Below, piece by piece: positions 18,609 to 26,785 of a stretch of DNA of 64,000 bases. A model generated the notes under the pieces. The model saw only the letters and a program-made list of their open reading frames with translations. It did no database searches and was not told the DNA's origin. The translations under genes were made by a program, and so were the position numbers. The stretch spans positions 1 through 64,000 of the forward strand of contig NZ_JAMXWN010000014.1 in the NCBI RefSeq assembly GCF_024125425.1. The letters are read 5' to 3'. Source of the stretch: Sporolactobacillus kofuensis (lineage in GTDB: Bacteria; Bacillota; Bacilli; Bacillales; Sporolactobacillaceae). Within the stretch, counting starts at the first letter, position 1. Each line of letters opens with the position of its first letter.

Positions 18609-20060
18609 TCAATGTTCGCTATAGTTGTAGTGATACCGGTCTTTTCTACGTACTTTCTTATCATTCAACACCATACCAAGAAGTTTGCCATTAACTTCTG
18701 AAAACACATGAGCTGCTTTCCGAACGTTCTCGAATTCTGAGGTTCCGCTTTTTACCACCATTAAGATTCCGTCACATAGGTTTGCCAGTAGCCGAGCATC
18801 TGTAACAGCCAAGATCGGTGGAGAATCAATAATCACTTGATCAAAATGTTCCTCTGCCTGCCTGATCACGTCTTCCATTTCCGCAGAACTCAGTAAATCA
18901 GCGGGATTAGGTGGGACAGGTCCACTAGTCATGAGATAGAGCTGATCCAAAATAGTCGATCGAAGTACACTTGAGGCCTTCGCTTGCCCTGTTAGCACAT
19001 TCGTCAGCCCTTTTCGGTTATTCCGATCAAAAAATCGATGCTGTGTCGGCTTTCGAGTGTCCGCATCGATCAGTAGCACTTGTTTCCCCTGTTGCGCCAT
19101 GACGACGGCCAAATTCGCAGCTGTTGTTGATTTTCCCTCACCAGATTCAGCCGAAGTCACGACCAATGATTTTAAACCTCCTCCTGCTTTAGCAAAGGAA
19201 ATATTTGTTCGTAATGTGCGATATTGTTCAGAAATCGAAGAGTTTTCCTGAAAAAAGGTGACAAGAGCATACGGTTCCCCTTTCTCTTTCATCACACGTC
19301 TAAAAAGGCGTCTTCTCTTTCTAAACATTTCTAACCTTGTTGTGTTAGGTACCTTTTTATCAACTATTTTTCTGTGCCTGTCTTGATTACCAAAATGCTC
19401 AATAACGCCAACCACGGGGAAACCTAATTTCTGTTCAATGTCTTCTTCTGTCTTAATCGTGTTATCCAGATATTCAATCAGAAAAACAAGACCAGTCGAG
19501 AACAATAAACCAAGGATTACTGCGACAGTGAGATTTTTGGTGAGATTTGGCGAAACCTGTCCACTACTCGCAGACACAGTTGCTGGTGAAATCAAACTGA
19601 CGTTATCCACTTTCAAAAACTCTTGCACTTGCGCTTTGAACTCCCTAGCAACACTGTTCACGATGCGTACGGAAAGTTCCGCACGATTCGTCTCTGCTGT
19701 TATCGAAAAGATCTGGGATTGTTCACTCGTTTCGACAGTTAAGGTGCCTTGTAATTCTTCTGTCGTCCAGTTCAGATTTAAATCTCGAATGACCTTTTTT
19801 AATACTGACGGATCATCGATCAATTCACTGTACGTGTTTACAAGCTGGACATTTGTTTGAACGGCATTCGAATTATAGAGCATTTTTCCATTGCCTAAAT
19901 TTACAAGAATTCGAGTCGTCGCATCGTACTTTGGTGTCATGAAAAAGTTGGTGGCAATCGCTCCGATTAGGACGGCGACAAAAGTTATGGAAGCGATCAA
20001 CCATATCCGCTTCCTAACAATCAGATAGATTTCCTTTAATCCCACTGTCTTTTTCATCAA
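18609..20060 (-). CDS. Fused chain-length determinant and bacterial tyrosine kinase (Wzz-BY kinase)
   Basis: 483 aa. An N-terminal Wzz domain has two membrane helices (about residues 18-40 and 175-197) around an external domain. It is followed by a linker rich in Arg/Lys (about 228-262) and a BY-kinase domain. Walker A is SAESGEGKST (303-312), A-prime LLIDADTRKP, and Walker B VIIDSPP. The C-terminus DRYHYNYSEH has tyrosines 476, 478 and 480, the usual autophosphorylation cluster. It sets polysaccharide length and phosphorylates partners. In most Bacillales these are two proteins; here they are one chain, as in proteobacterial Wzc. No cognate phosphatase gene is in the window. ATG at 20060 has GGAGG seven bases upstream. 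Confidence 0.93.
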   Translation of the reverse strand: MMKKTVGLKEIYLIVRKRIWLIASITFVAVLIGAIATNFFMTPKYDATTRILVNLGNGKMLYNSNAVQTNVQLVNTYSELIDDPSVLKKVIRDLNLNWTTEELQGTLTVETSEQSQIFSITAETNRAELSVRIVNSVAREFKAQVQEFLKVDNVSLISPATVSASSGQVSPNLTKNLTVAVILGLLFSTGLVFLIEYLDNTIKTEEDIEQKLGFPVVGVIEHFGNQDRHRKIVDKKVPNTTRLEMFRKRRRLFRRVMKEKGEPYALVTFFQENSSISEQYRTLRTNISFAKAGGGLKSLVVTSAESGEGKSTTAANLAVVMAQQGKQVLLIDADTRKPTQHRFFDRNNRKGLTNVLTGQAKASSVLRSTILDQLYLMTSGPVPPNPADLLSSAEMEDVIRQAEEHFDQVIIDSPPILAVTDARLLANLCDGILMVVKSGTSEFENVRKAAHVFSEVNGKLLGMVLNDKKVRRKDRYHYNYSEH

Positions 20061-20431
20061 AGTTCCTCCAAATGTCGTTCAAGTTCACCCAATCTGACTA
20101 TCAGGTAGGGAACAAATAGTTCTTCATTTTTATTACACGTATCATACAGAACAGGACGTAACACAATCATTACACGGACATGCCACATCTGAGTGAAGTG
20201 AAGCATCAGATTATTGGAATACAAACTTTTTCTTTGCCACCATCTCATGTTGAGTTCTCAATAATGTATGTACTTGAACTGTTTTAGAGATTGTAAGATA
20301 CAGGATTATCCATAAGCCCATCCATTTTTATAAAAAATAATGAATACTCTTCTCGAAAAGAGCATTCATTTTATACATAGGGATCTGATTTTTTGGATTT
20401 AATCAGTTTGTATCGTGTGGGGGAACAACCA
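20061..20431. other. Divergent control region between the exopolysaccharide operon and the orphan regulator-like genes
   Basis: About 370 bases with no supported gene. On the minus strand a 63-codon frame (20248-20057) overlaps the kinase start but has no ribosome site. A 12-base perfect palindrome (TTGAGTTCTCAA, 20250-20261) and the hairpin at 20339-20370 are the notable elements. A TATGAT hexamer exists on the minus strand around 20141-20146 but lacks a -35 at good spacing. The promoter of the operon is therefore not assigned. Confidence 0.45.
20339..20370 (-). terminator. Hairpin in the exopolysaccharide control region (terminator or attenuator)
   Basis: AATGAATACTCTT (20339-20351) and AAGAGCATTCATT (20358-20370) pair over 13 positions with one mismatch. 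On the minus strand the stem is followed by a T-rich run, as in an intrinsic terminator; on the plus strand the T run is short. It lies about 280 bases upstream of the kinase start. It could attenuate a promoter located further right, or insulate the divergent units. Confidence 0.55.
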
Positions 20432-21169
20432 ATGCAAAAAATACACACTGAAATTGGAGACTGTCTTTTCGAGGTTCAAGCAGATTCGGCGACTCTAATG
20501 ACTATGTTTACAAGAAATTTTATTTGTGTAAGTAATGTTCAAGATCAATCAGCAAACATGATCATATATATCCATGGTGGCTATGATACGCCTATCGTAA
20601 AAAAAGGCTCCAAACACACGCATGAACAGTGTTCATTGATGATCCAACAGAATGACTATGTCATTATCGTTGAAAAGCACTTCAGCTCCGCTCATCTCTA
20701 TGTTTATCATCTTCAAGCGCTAATTACAGCTTTTTACAACTTATACAGTCTGCTCATTGTTCATAACGAATGGGGTATCATGGTGAACTGCAGATACATG
20801 ATCAAACAGGGTGAAGCGCACCTCGAGTTAACTAGGTTAGCGAACAACGCACATGAAATAAGCACTTGTGCAGAAGACAAGGTGGGAACGGTCCTGATCA
20901 AAATTTCTCCAAATGGTGCGACCCTATTCGAATGTACAGCTCAGAATATTGAATCAGCTGAATTCTATCCAATAGGCAGCATTAGGTTTTCTAATCAATT
21001 TTCCCCCAAAAAAATAAGAAAAACGCAAGTAATGTTACAGCTTCTCGACTCTGTACCCTATTTGCCAAATGAAAACGAGTCGATGCTGCACATGATTTCA
21101 ATGCTCAAGCAATTCGTTGCTGTCACTCCGATTCTGGGATGTTCTACTGATCGAAAATTCATCTCGTGA
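20432..21169 (+). CDS. Orphan protein, possibly degraded HPr-kinase-like fold
   Basis: 245 aa cytosolic protein without signal peptide or membrane segment. I do not recognise it with confidence. An N-terminal beta-rich part and a stretch LQALITAFYNLYSLLIVHNE sit where HprK-like proteins have the helix and strand before their P-loop. The C-terminal SMLHMISMLKQFVAVTPIL resembles the end of that family. No GxxGxGKS/T is present, so it would not bind ATP in the usual way. ATG at 20432 follows GGGGGA by 7 bases. It lies divergent from the exopolysaccharide operon and in the same direction as the two hydrolase-SARP genes. Function unknown. Confidence 0.6.
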   Translation: MQKIHTEIGDCLFEVQADSATLMTMFTRNFICVSNVQDQSANMIIYIHGGYDTPIVKKGSKHTHEQCSLMIQQNDYVIIVEKHFSSAHLYVYHLQALITAFYNLYSLLIVHNEWGIMVNCRYMIKQGEAHLELTRLANNAHEISTCAEDKVGTVLIKISPNGATLFECTAQNIESAEFYPIGSIRFSNQFSPKKIRKTQVMLQLLDSVPYLPNENESMLHMISMLKQFVAVTPILGCSTDRKFIS

Positions 21170-21388
21170 CTTGACTTGATCAAATGAAACTCTATTTATT
21201 GAGGAACACTCAAGCAACATTGGGTTCGAGGAATGCTATTCTTCCAAACATGGTTTGGCTTATGATGATGCTTAATATGGTTTATCGAGTGAACCTTTTT
21301 TCAAAACTTAGCCTATCAATTCATCCATTACACAATCATTTCAGTACAAATTTTAATTAATTAATGTGTACTAAAGAGGTTAAACCTT

Positions 21389-22915
21389 ATGGATACACTT
21401 GCCATGACTCATTATTCTTTGCATTATTCAGCTAATTTTCCAACCCCAAATGCCCCGACAGTACTCTTTATTCATGACATGATGGTCAATGCAGCTGAGT
21501 GGATACCGATGACGGGATATCTTGGAAACCAATTGAATTTTGTAGTCTATGATTTATATGACCATGAAAGAACAGGTGGTAATCATCGGCCGAGCTTCAA
21601 AAAATTTATCTCAGACATTTGTTTATTAATCAATCACCTTAAACTCAATAACATTCATATCGTTGGGGATGGTTTGGGTGGAAATATCGGTTTTGAGTTC
21701 GCGAGAAGGTACCCTCAACGAGTTGCTTCACTCACTATGATGGCTACTAATTTTTTCTTTAAAAACGATGTAGTGAGTAGAGAACTCACATTACTCGCTC
21801 AACTGATTGACTGCGATCGATCGTTGTTCTTTCAAAAATTACTTGAGGTCAATTTTCAAACACTTACCGAGGATAAAATTTTGCTCTTTGAAAATTCTTC
21901 CGCGCATGTTTCATCTCGTTTCATCAAAGAGTGTTTGAGCATGCTCCTTAACTTTTATGATCCTGAACGATTTTGCTTTGAAATAGAGCTTAGCAAGTTG
22001 AACGTTCCAACACTTGTCCTACATGGCACCAATGATCTGTTTTTCCCAGGGTATCTATCCGCCATATTTTCAGCATGCCTTCCAAACAGTCATTTTCTTA
22101 CCGTGCCTGGAGCGGCGCATAACCTGCCACTCGATCAGCCGGAAATCACCGCTACCTTTGTAAGTCACTTTATTTTAACAAATAGGAAGTCACCATTTGT
22201 TTCTTCACTTCACAACAAACTGGTGAATGAATTTCGAGAGGTATTGAGAAAAAGCCTTGATTTGTCAAAAAATGATCGACATATTCTCAGGATAACAATG
22301 ATGGGTGAAATCCAAATTCTGTGGAATGATGAATTGATTGAAGGTAAGTGGAATCAGCGTCGTGCGAAAGAGCTGCTCTTGTTTATAATCCTTAAAGGTG
22401 GAATGACCACTCGGGATGAGCTGATTCAAACCTTTCTTCCAAGTCTTACGCACGAATCTTCAAGGAATCATTTGCGCGTGCAAATCAATCATTTAAATCA
22501 ACTTTTTCATGATTCTCCTAATCCTGATGTTCATAACCTTTTGTTGATAAATGAGCAAATGATTGCGTTAAATGCGCAATGTGAAAGCGACATTGGAGAT
22601 TATCAAAAGTCGTTAGATCAACTTGCTCAGGACACACGCCCCATAAACGATCAATTGTTGACGTTGATTTTATTATTGAAACAGTATGATCCTGACTCCT
22701 TCACTTCATTCCACGGGGAATGGATCAATACATTAACTAATCAAATTGAATCTAAATTATCAGACGTTATGGTACATCTGCTCTCAAAATTGAATGTAGA
22801 AAAAATGTATTCAGAGATGCGCGGGCTACTCCACTATGGAAAATCTGTTGAGCCTTATGATGGATACTGCGAGGAGCAACTGATGAAAATACAACATCAT
22901 CTACGGCTTGAATGA
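21389..22915 (+). CDS. Pseudo-alpha/beta-hydrolase fused to SARP-type transcription activator (copy 1)
   Basis: 508 aa. Residues 1-260 are an alpha/beta-hydrolase fold: LFIHDMM oxyanion loop, nucleophile elbow HIVGDGLGG at 90-98, Asp216 in LHGTNDLFFP and His244 in PGAAHNLPLDQPE. The nucleophile Ser is Gly95, so esterase activity is not expected. Residues about 299-373 form an OmpR/SARP winged helix (LRITMMGEIQILWNDELI, then WNQRRAKELLLFIILKGG). The remaining 130 residues resemble the helical BTAD activator domain. ATG at 21389 has AGAGG upstream. It is closely followed by a paralogue with the same architecture. The likely role is a ligand-sensing transcription factor; the ligand and targets are unknown, with the divergent exopolysaccharide operon an obvious candidate. 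Confidence 0.8.
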   Translation: MDTLAMTHYSLHYSANFPTPNAPTVLFIHDMMVNAAEWIPMTGYLGNQLNFVVYDLYDHERTGGNHRPSFKKFISDICLLINHLKLNNIHIVGDGLGGNIGFEFARRYPQRVASLTMMATNFFFKNDVVSRELTLLAQLIDCDRSLFFQKLLEVNFQTLTEDKILLFENSSAHVSSRFIKECLSMLLNFYDPERFCFEIELSKLNVPTLVLHGTNDLFFPGYLSAIFSACLPNSHFLTVPGAAHNLPLDQPEITATFVSHFILTNRKSPFVSSLHNKLVNEFREVLRKSLDLSKNDRHILRITMMGEIQILWNDELIEGKWNQRRAKELLLFIILKGGMTTRDELIQTFLPSLTHESSRNHLRVQINHLNQLFHDSPNPDVHNLLLINEQMIALNAQCESDIGDYQKSLDQLAQDTRPINDQLLTLILLLKQYDPDSFTSFHGEWINTLTNQIESKLSDVMVHLLSKLNVEKMYSEMRGLLHYGKSVEPYDGYCEEQLMKIQHHLRLE

Positions 22916-22952
22916 ATCAATGATAAGTACTGGGAAAGGGGAGCGTTCTAGG

Positions 22953-24515
22953 TTGTCAACCGTAACTATTGAAAATCATACGCTGAACTATCATTACCAT
23001 CTATCCGATAAAAATAGTCCAACTCTGCTCTTCATCCACGATCTGTGTATGGATTCGGAAATGTGGAAGTACACGCTGCCACACATGGGACAGCACTTCA
23101 ATTTACTCACTTATGACTTTTATGGCCATGGCAAAACAACAGACACTCTTGAGCCAAGTTCACTGCATCTCCTCACTCATGAGCTACTCGCACTTTTACA
23201 CTACTTAGAACTTGATTGTGTTCACATAGTAGGTTGTAAATATGGTGCATTCCTTGCTCTTGAACTGGCTATTAACTACCCAAACCTTGTAAGTTCGCTC
23301 GCACTAATCTCATTGCCATTCTATATACAGAAAGACATTTATGATCGTGACGGTTCCATAAACTTACAACTGATCCAGCTCGATCAAGCATTGTTTGTGA
23401 AAAAGTATATCATAGAAAACACTTGTCCCGTTGCCTTGTCAAAAGCTCGATTAATCACACGTGCCCTTCATCGAATACCTAACCGTCACCTCTATTCATC
23501 ATTCAAGGACCTGATCATAAGAAGTGGTCTACCAAATGGCAATACCATGAGTAAACTCAAACAACTTCAGAAACCGATCTTATTCATGCATGGCGAAAAT
23601 GATCCAATATTTCCCCCAACTCTAGCAATGATCTACAGTCAATTTGCAGCAAACAGCCGGTTCATGGTGATTCAAGCATCTTCTTCCCTCATCCCTCTCG
23701 ACCAGCCTGAATATGCGGCAGATACACTCTGCCAATTCTTGAACAAATATGATTCAATGTCATCTGTTCATTTGAGAAAAGATGGATTTATTCGTTCATT
23801 GCATCAAGTTCTTGAACAAACATATCAATCTCGGTTCGATCACCCATGTGAACTGAGACTGTCCATCATGAGCGGGGTTACGCATGTCTTCTGGAATAAC
23901 GAGGAACTCAATGCGACATGGACAAGGCGAAATGCTCGGGAACTCCTTCTCTTCATCATTCTGAAAAAAGGTGTTGTTCATCGAGACACAATCATCAATG
24001 CCTTCTTAACCGACATGGCTATCGATCACGCCCGTAACCATCTGCGCGTTCAACTAAATTATCTAAACACGCTGTTTCGCAATCAGGCAGATCCGGCTCT
24101 TCGACATGTCCTCATCGTCACCCGAGAATCAGTAGCCTTAAATGCTGATGTAAAAAGTGATCTAGGTGAATTTATGGAATCCATTGAAGACATGATCTGG
24201 TCTAATGCACCTATTGAAGAACGCGTTCGTAATTTTTTGATCCTTATTGAAGATTTTAAGCCGACTATTTTTCATACATGGAAAGGTGGGTGGATCAAAA
24301 AAATAGAACAGCAAATAACAAATCAACTGATACAAATCCTCGAACAGATTCTATTCGTGCTTACTAAAGAAGGAAACGATGCTGAAATTCAGCGAATCCT
24401 TAGCAAATGCATGAGTAATGAACTCTATAAAGACCGCTGTGAACACTACACGAACCTTCTGGATCAAAGAAACGGAACTTCTCGTAAAGGGACTCCCCCA
24501 ATCCCTTCTCAATAA
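22953..24515 (+). CDS. Pseudo-alpha/beta-hydrolase fused to SARP-type transcription activator (copy 2)
   Basis: 520 aa from TTG 22953, chosen because GGGGAG lies nine bases upstream and the N-terminus then aligns with copy 1 (FIHD at 27-30 in both). The open frame begins at TTG 22908, overlapping the end of copy 1. In the hydrolase part the elbow reads HIVGCKYG, so the nucleophile is Lys96. Asp217 is kept in MHGENDPIF, but the His position is lost (QASSSLIPLDQPE). The winged helix runs from LRLSIMSGVTHVFWNNEEL through RRNARELLLFIILKKG, followed by a BTAD-like helical region. It has lost two of three catalytic residues, so binding rather than catalysis is expected. Probably cotranscribed with copy 1. 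Confidence 0.8.
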   Translation: MSTVTIENHTLNYHYHLSDKNSPTLLFIHDLCMDSEMWKYTLPHMGQHFNLLTYDFYGHGKTTDTLEPSSLHLLTHELLALLHYLELDCVHIVGCKYGAFLALELAINYPNLVSSLALISLPFYIQKDIYDRDGSINLQLIQLDQALFVKKYIIENTCPVALSKARLITRALHRIPNRHLYSSFKDLIIRSGLPNGNTMSKLKQLQKPILFMHGENDPIFPPTLAMIYSQFAANSRFMVIQASSSLIPLDQPEYAADTLCQFLNKYDSMSSVHLRKDGFIRSLHQVLEQTYQSRFDHPCELRLSIMSGVTHVFWNNEELNATWTRRNARELLLFIILKKGVVHRDTIINAFLTDMAIDHARNHLRVQLNYLNTLFRNQADPALRHVLIVTRESVALNADVKSDLGEFMESIEDMIWSNAPIEERVRNFLILIEDFKPTIFHTWKGGWIKKIEQQITNQLIQILEQILFVLTKEGNDAEIQRILSKCMSNELYKDRCEHYTNLLDQRNGTSRKGTPPIPSQ

Positions 24516-24619
24516 TTCTAAGTGCATTAATGATAGAGTTTAGAACAGCTTAATCCTATAAAAAATAGTGTAGTGAGTTCATGTATTTTTACTAAAATCA
24601 TACTCGTTAATTTCCAAAA

Positions 24620-24663
24620 AAAGAAAGGCTTACCTCCAATTTTCCGGAGCTAAGCCTTTCTTT
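24620..24663. terminator. Bidirectional terminator between copy 2 and htpG
   Basis: AAAGAAAGGCTTA (24620-24632) pairs with TAAGCCTTTCTTT (24651-24663), with an inner CTCC/GGAG extension. The stem has A/T ends on both sides, suiting termination of the convergent genes in both directions. Confidence 0.88.
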
Positions 24664-24673
24664 AAAAATGAAA

Positions 24674-26557
24674 TCAACCCATCAATTCGCAAATATTGTT
24701 TGAGAACGCTACAGGATCCTGTACCGGCAGTCCTTCAATGAGCAGTGCTTGGTTATACAGTAGATTGGTGTACAACTCAACTTTAGACTGATCGTTCAGA
24801 TCAAAGGCAGCTTTAAGGGCTTTAAACACATTGTGATTTGTATTAATTTCTAGAATTTTGTCCGCTTTGACATTTTCGTTGTTTGGCATCTGGTTCAATA
24901 CTTTTTCCATCTCAATGGAGACTTCTCCTTCTGTTGCAAAGCATACCGGATACGATTTCAAACGTTTAGACGCGCGGACCCCTTTAACTTTATCAGTAAG
25001 GACATCCATCATCTTGTCAAACAAGCCTTTGTTTGCTTTTTCTTCAGCTTCATCTTGTTTCTTGTCCTTCTCATCTTCGAGACCAAGGTCACTGCTTGAT
25101 ACAGACTTGAATTCTTTTTCTTTATATTTCAACAGCATCTTGATCGCAAATTCGTCGATGTCTTCGGTGAAGTACAGCATCTCAAAGCCTTTGTCAGCAA
25201 CGAGCTCAGTTTGTGGCAATTTATCAATTTTATCAGTTGATTCGCCAACCGCGTAATAAATATATTTCTGATCTTCGGGCATGCGCGATACATATTCATC
25301 GAGTGTGACCATTTTCTTCTCTTTTGAGGAGTAGAACATCAACAGGTCTTGCAGATCTTCTTTATGTTGACCATAATCCATATATGCACCGTATTTTAAC
25401 TGGCGGCCAAATGCTTTATAGAAGGTCTCATACTTCTCACGGTCTTCCTTGAGCAGTTTCTCAAGCTCTTTCTTGATCTTGTGGTTGATATTCTTGGCGA
25501 TCAGTTTGAGTTGCTTGTCTTGTTGAAGAATTTCACGTGAAATGTTCAGTGACAAATCTTCAGAGTCAACCATACCTTTTACGAAACTAAAGTAGTCCGG
25601 AAGCAGGTCCGAACATTTTTCCATGATCATGACGCCATTGGAATAAAGTTCTAGACCTTTTTCATATTCCTTAGAATAGTAATCGAACGGTATACTTTCC
25701 GGAATGTACAGAATCGCGTGATAGCGAACCATACCGTCTGCCTGAATATTGATGTAACGCAGCGGTTTATCGAAGCCGTAGTGCTTCTCCATATAGAAGT
25801 TCTCGTAATCTTCAGGCTTAAGTTCCGACTTATTCTTACGCCAAATCGGTACCATGCTGTTAATTGTCTGAACTTCTTTTACTTCTTCAAATTCCTTATC
25901 GTTATCTTTTTTCGGACGACTTTCCGTTACTTCCATTTTGATTGGGTAGCGGATGAAGTCGGAATACTTCTTGATGATTTGGCGCAGTCGATATTCTTCG
26001 AGGTAGTCACTATACTTCTCGTCCTCGGTATCTTCCTTCAAGGTTAAAATGATATCCGTACCTACTGAACTCTTATCTGCCGGCGTTAATGTGTAACCAT
26101 CGGCGCCTTCCGATTCCCACTTGTAAGCCTGATCGCTGTCCAATGCTTTACTAATTACCGTAACTTTATCAGCAACCATAAAAGAGGAATAAAAACCAAC
26201 ACCAAATTGGCCGATGATATCGTGGTTATCTTTGGATTCATTTTCCGTCTTGAATTTTAACGAACCACTTTGCGCGATCGTACCGAGGTTTTCTTCAAGC
26301 TCTTCCTCGGTCATACCGATCCCAGTATCGGAGATCGTCAATGTGTGGTTGTCCTTATCCGGTTTAATTTCAATATAATAGTTATCTTTGTCAAAATTGA
26401 GGCTTTGATCGGTCAGCGCACGATAGTAGATCTTATCCATTGCGTCACTGGCATTAGAGATGATTTCTCGTAGGAAAATTTCCTTCTGAGAATAGATCGA
26501 GTGAATCATCATATCCAACAATTTTTTGGATTCTGCTTTAAATTCTTTCGTAGCCAT
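24674..26557 (-). CDS. htpG: Hsp90 chaperone HtpG
   Basis: 627 aa dimeric ATP-dependent chaperone of the cytosol. The N-terminal GHKL ATPase has [21 protein letters not shown] and [17 protein letters not shown]. The middle domain contains [17 protein letters not shown] with the conserved Arg. The C-terminal dimerisation domain ends near CELMG. Length matches bacterial HtpG. It is monocistronic, with its own sigma-A promoter overlapped downstream by a perfect CIRCE operator. This implies HrcA repression and heat induction, unlike B. subtilis htpG, which is not CIRCE-controlled. Confidence 0.97.
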   Translation of the reverse strand: MATKEFKAESKKLLDMMIHSIYSQKEIFLREIISNASDAMDKIYYRALTDQSLNFDKDNYYIEIKPDKDNHTLTISDTGIGMTEEELEENLGTIAQSGSLKFKTENESKDNHDIIGQFGVGFYSSFMVADKVTVISKALDSDQAYKWESEGADGYTLTPADKSSVGTDIILTLKEDTEDEKYSDYLEEYRLRQIIKKYSDFIRYPIKMEVTESRPKKDNDKEFEEVKEVQTINSMVPIWRKNKSELKPEDYENFYMEKHYGFDKPLRYINIQADGMVRYHAILYIPESIPFDYYSKEYEKGLELYSNGVMIMEKCSDLLPDYFSFVKGMVDSEDLSLNISREILQQDKQLKLIAKNINHKIKKELEKLLKEDREKYETFYKAFGRQLKYGAYMDYGQHKEDLQDLLMFYSSKEKKMVTLDEYVSRMPEDQKYIYYAVGESTDKIDKLPQTELVADKGFEMLYFTEDIDEFAIKMLLKYKEKEFKSVSSSDLGLEDEKDKKQDEAEEKANKGLFDKMMDVLTDKVKGVRASKRLKSYPVCFATEGEVSIEMEKVLNQMPNNENVKADKILEINTNHNVFKALKAAFDLNDQSKVELYTNLLYNQALLIEGLPVQDPVAFSNNICELMG

Positions 26558-26611
26558 CAGTAATCCCCTTTCGTTCGCTTCTTTATATTTATTTCGCTAT
26601 TGTCGTGAAGA

Positions 26612-26638
26612 TTAGCACTCTTTGCTTAAGAGTGCTAA
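26612..26638 (-). promoter_or_regulatory. CIRCE operator (HrcA binding site)
   Basis: TTAGCACTC (26612-26620), nine bases, GAGTGCTAA (26630-26638): an exact match to the CIRCE consensus. It lies between the htpG promoter and its start codon, 54 bases upstream of the ATG. Confidence 0.96.
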
Positions 26639-26645
26639 TACTATT

Positions 26646-26674
26646 TTTATAGCGCATACACTACTTTTTGTCAA
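26646..26674 (-). promoter_or_regulatory. htpG sigma-A promoter
   Basis: On the minus strand TTGACA (26669-26674) and TATAAA (26646-26651) are 17 bases apart. The CIRCE element begins eight bases after the -10, overlapping the expected transcription start. Confidence 0.9.
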
Positions 26675-26718
26675 ATTTTTTCGGGTAGTAACCTTTCTTT
26701 TTCACCTTTCTTTAACCG

Positions 26719-26748
26719 TTTACATGAAGTTTCTCTTCATGATACGAT
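26719..26748 (+). promoter_or_regulatory. Candidate promoter with internal palindrome for the phosphatase gene
   Basis: TTTACA (26719-26724) and TACGAT (26743-26748) are 18 bases apart. The spacer holds the inverted repeat CATGAAG-TTTCT-CTTCATG (26723-26741), which could be an operator. Confidence 0.5.
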
Positions 26749-26785
26749 AGAAGTAATAAATCTATAGTAAATAATGGGAGAAAAT

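Noticed and set aside
20057-20248. 63-codon minus-strand ORF overlapping the start of the Wzz-kinase gene
   Set aside because: No ribosome site before its ATG, no recognisable motif, and it lies in the leader of the operon; most likely chance.
21171-21198. TTGACT-16-TATTTA promoter for the hydrolase-SARP pair
   Set aside because: The -10 is weak and the site begins two bases after the stop codon of the previous gene; not enough support to annotate.
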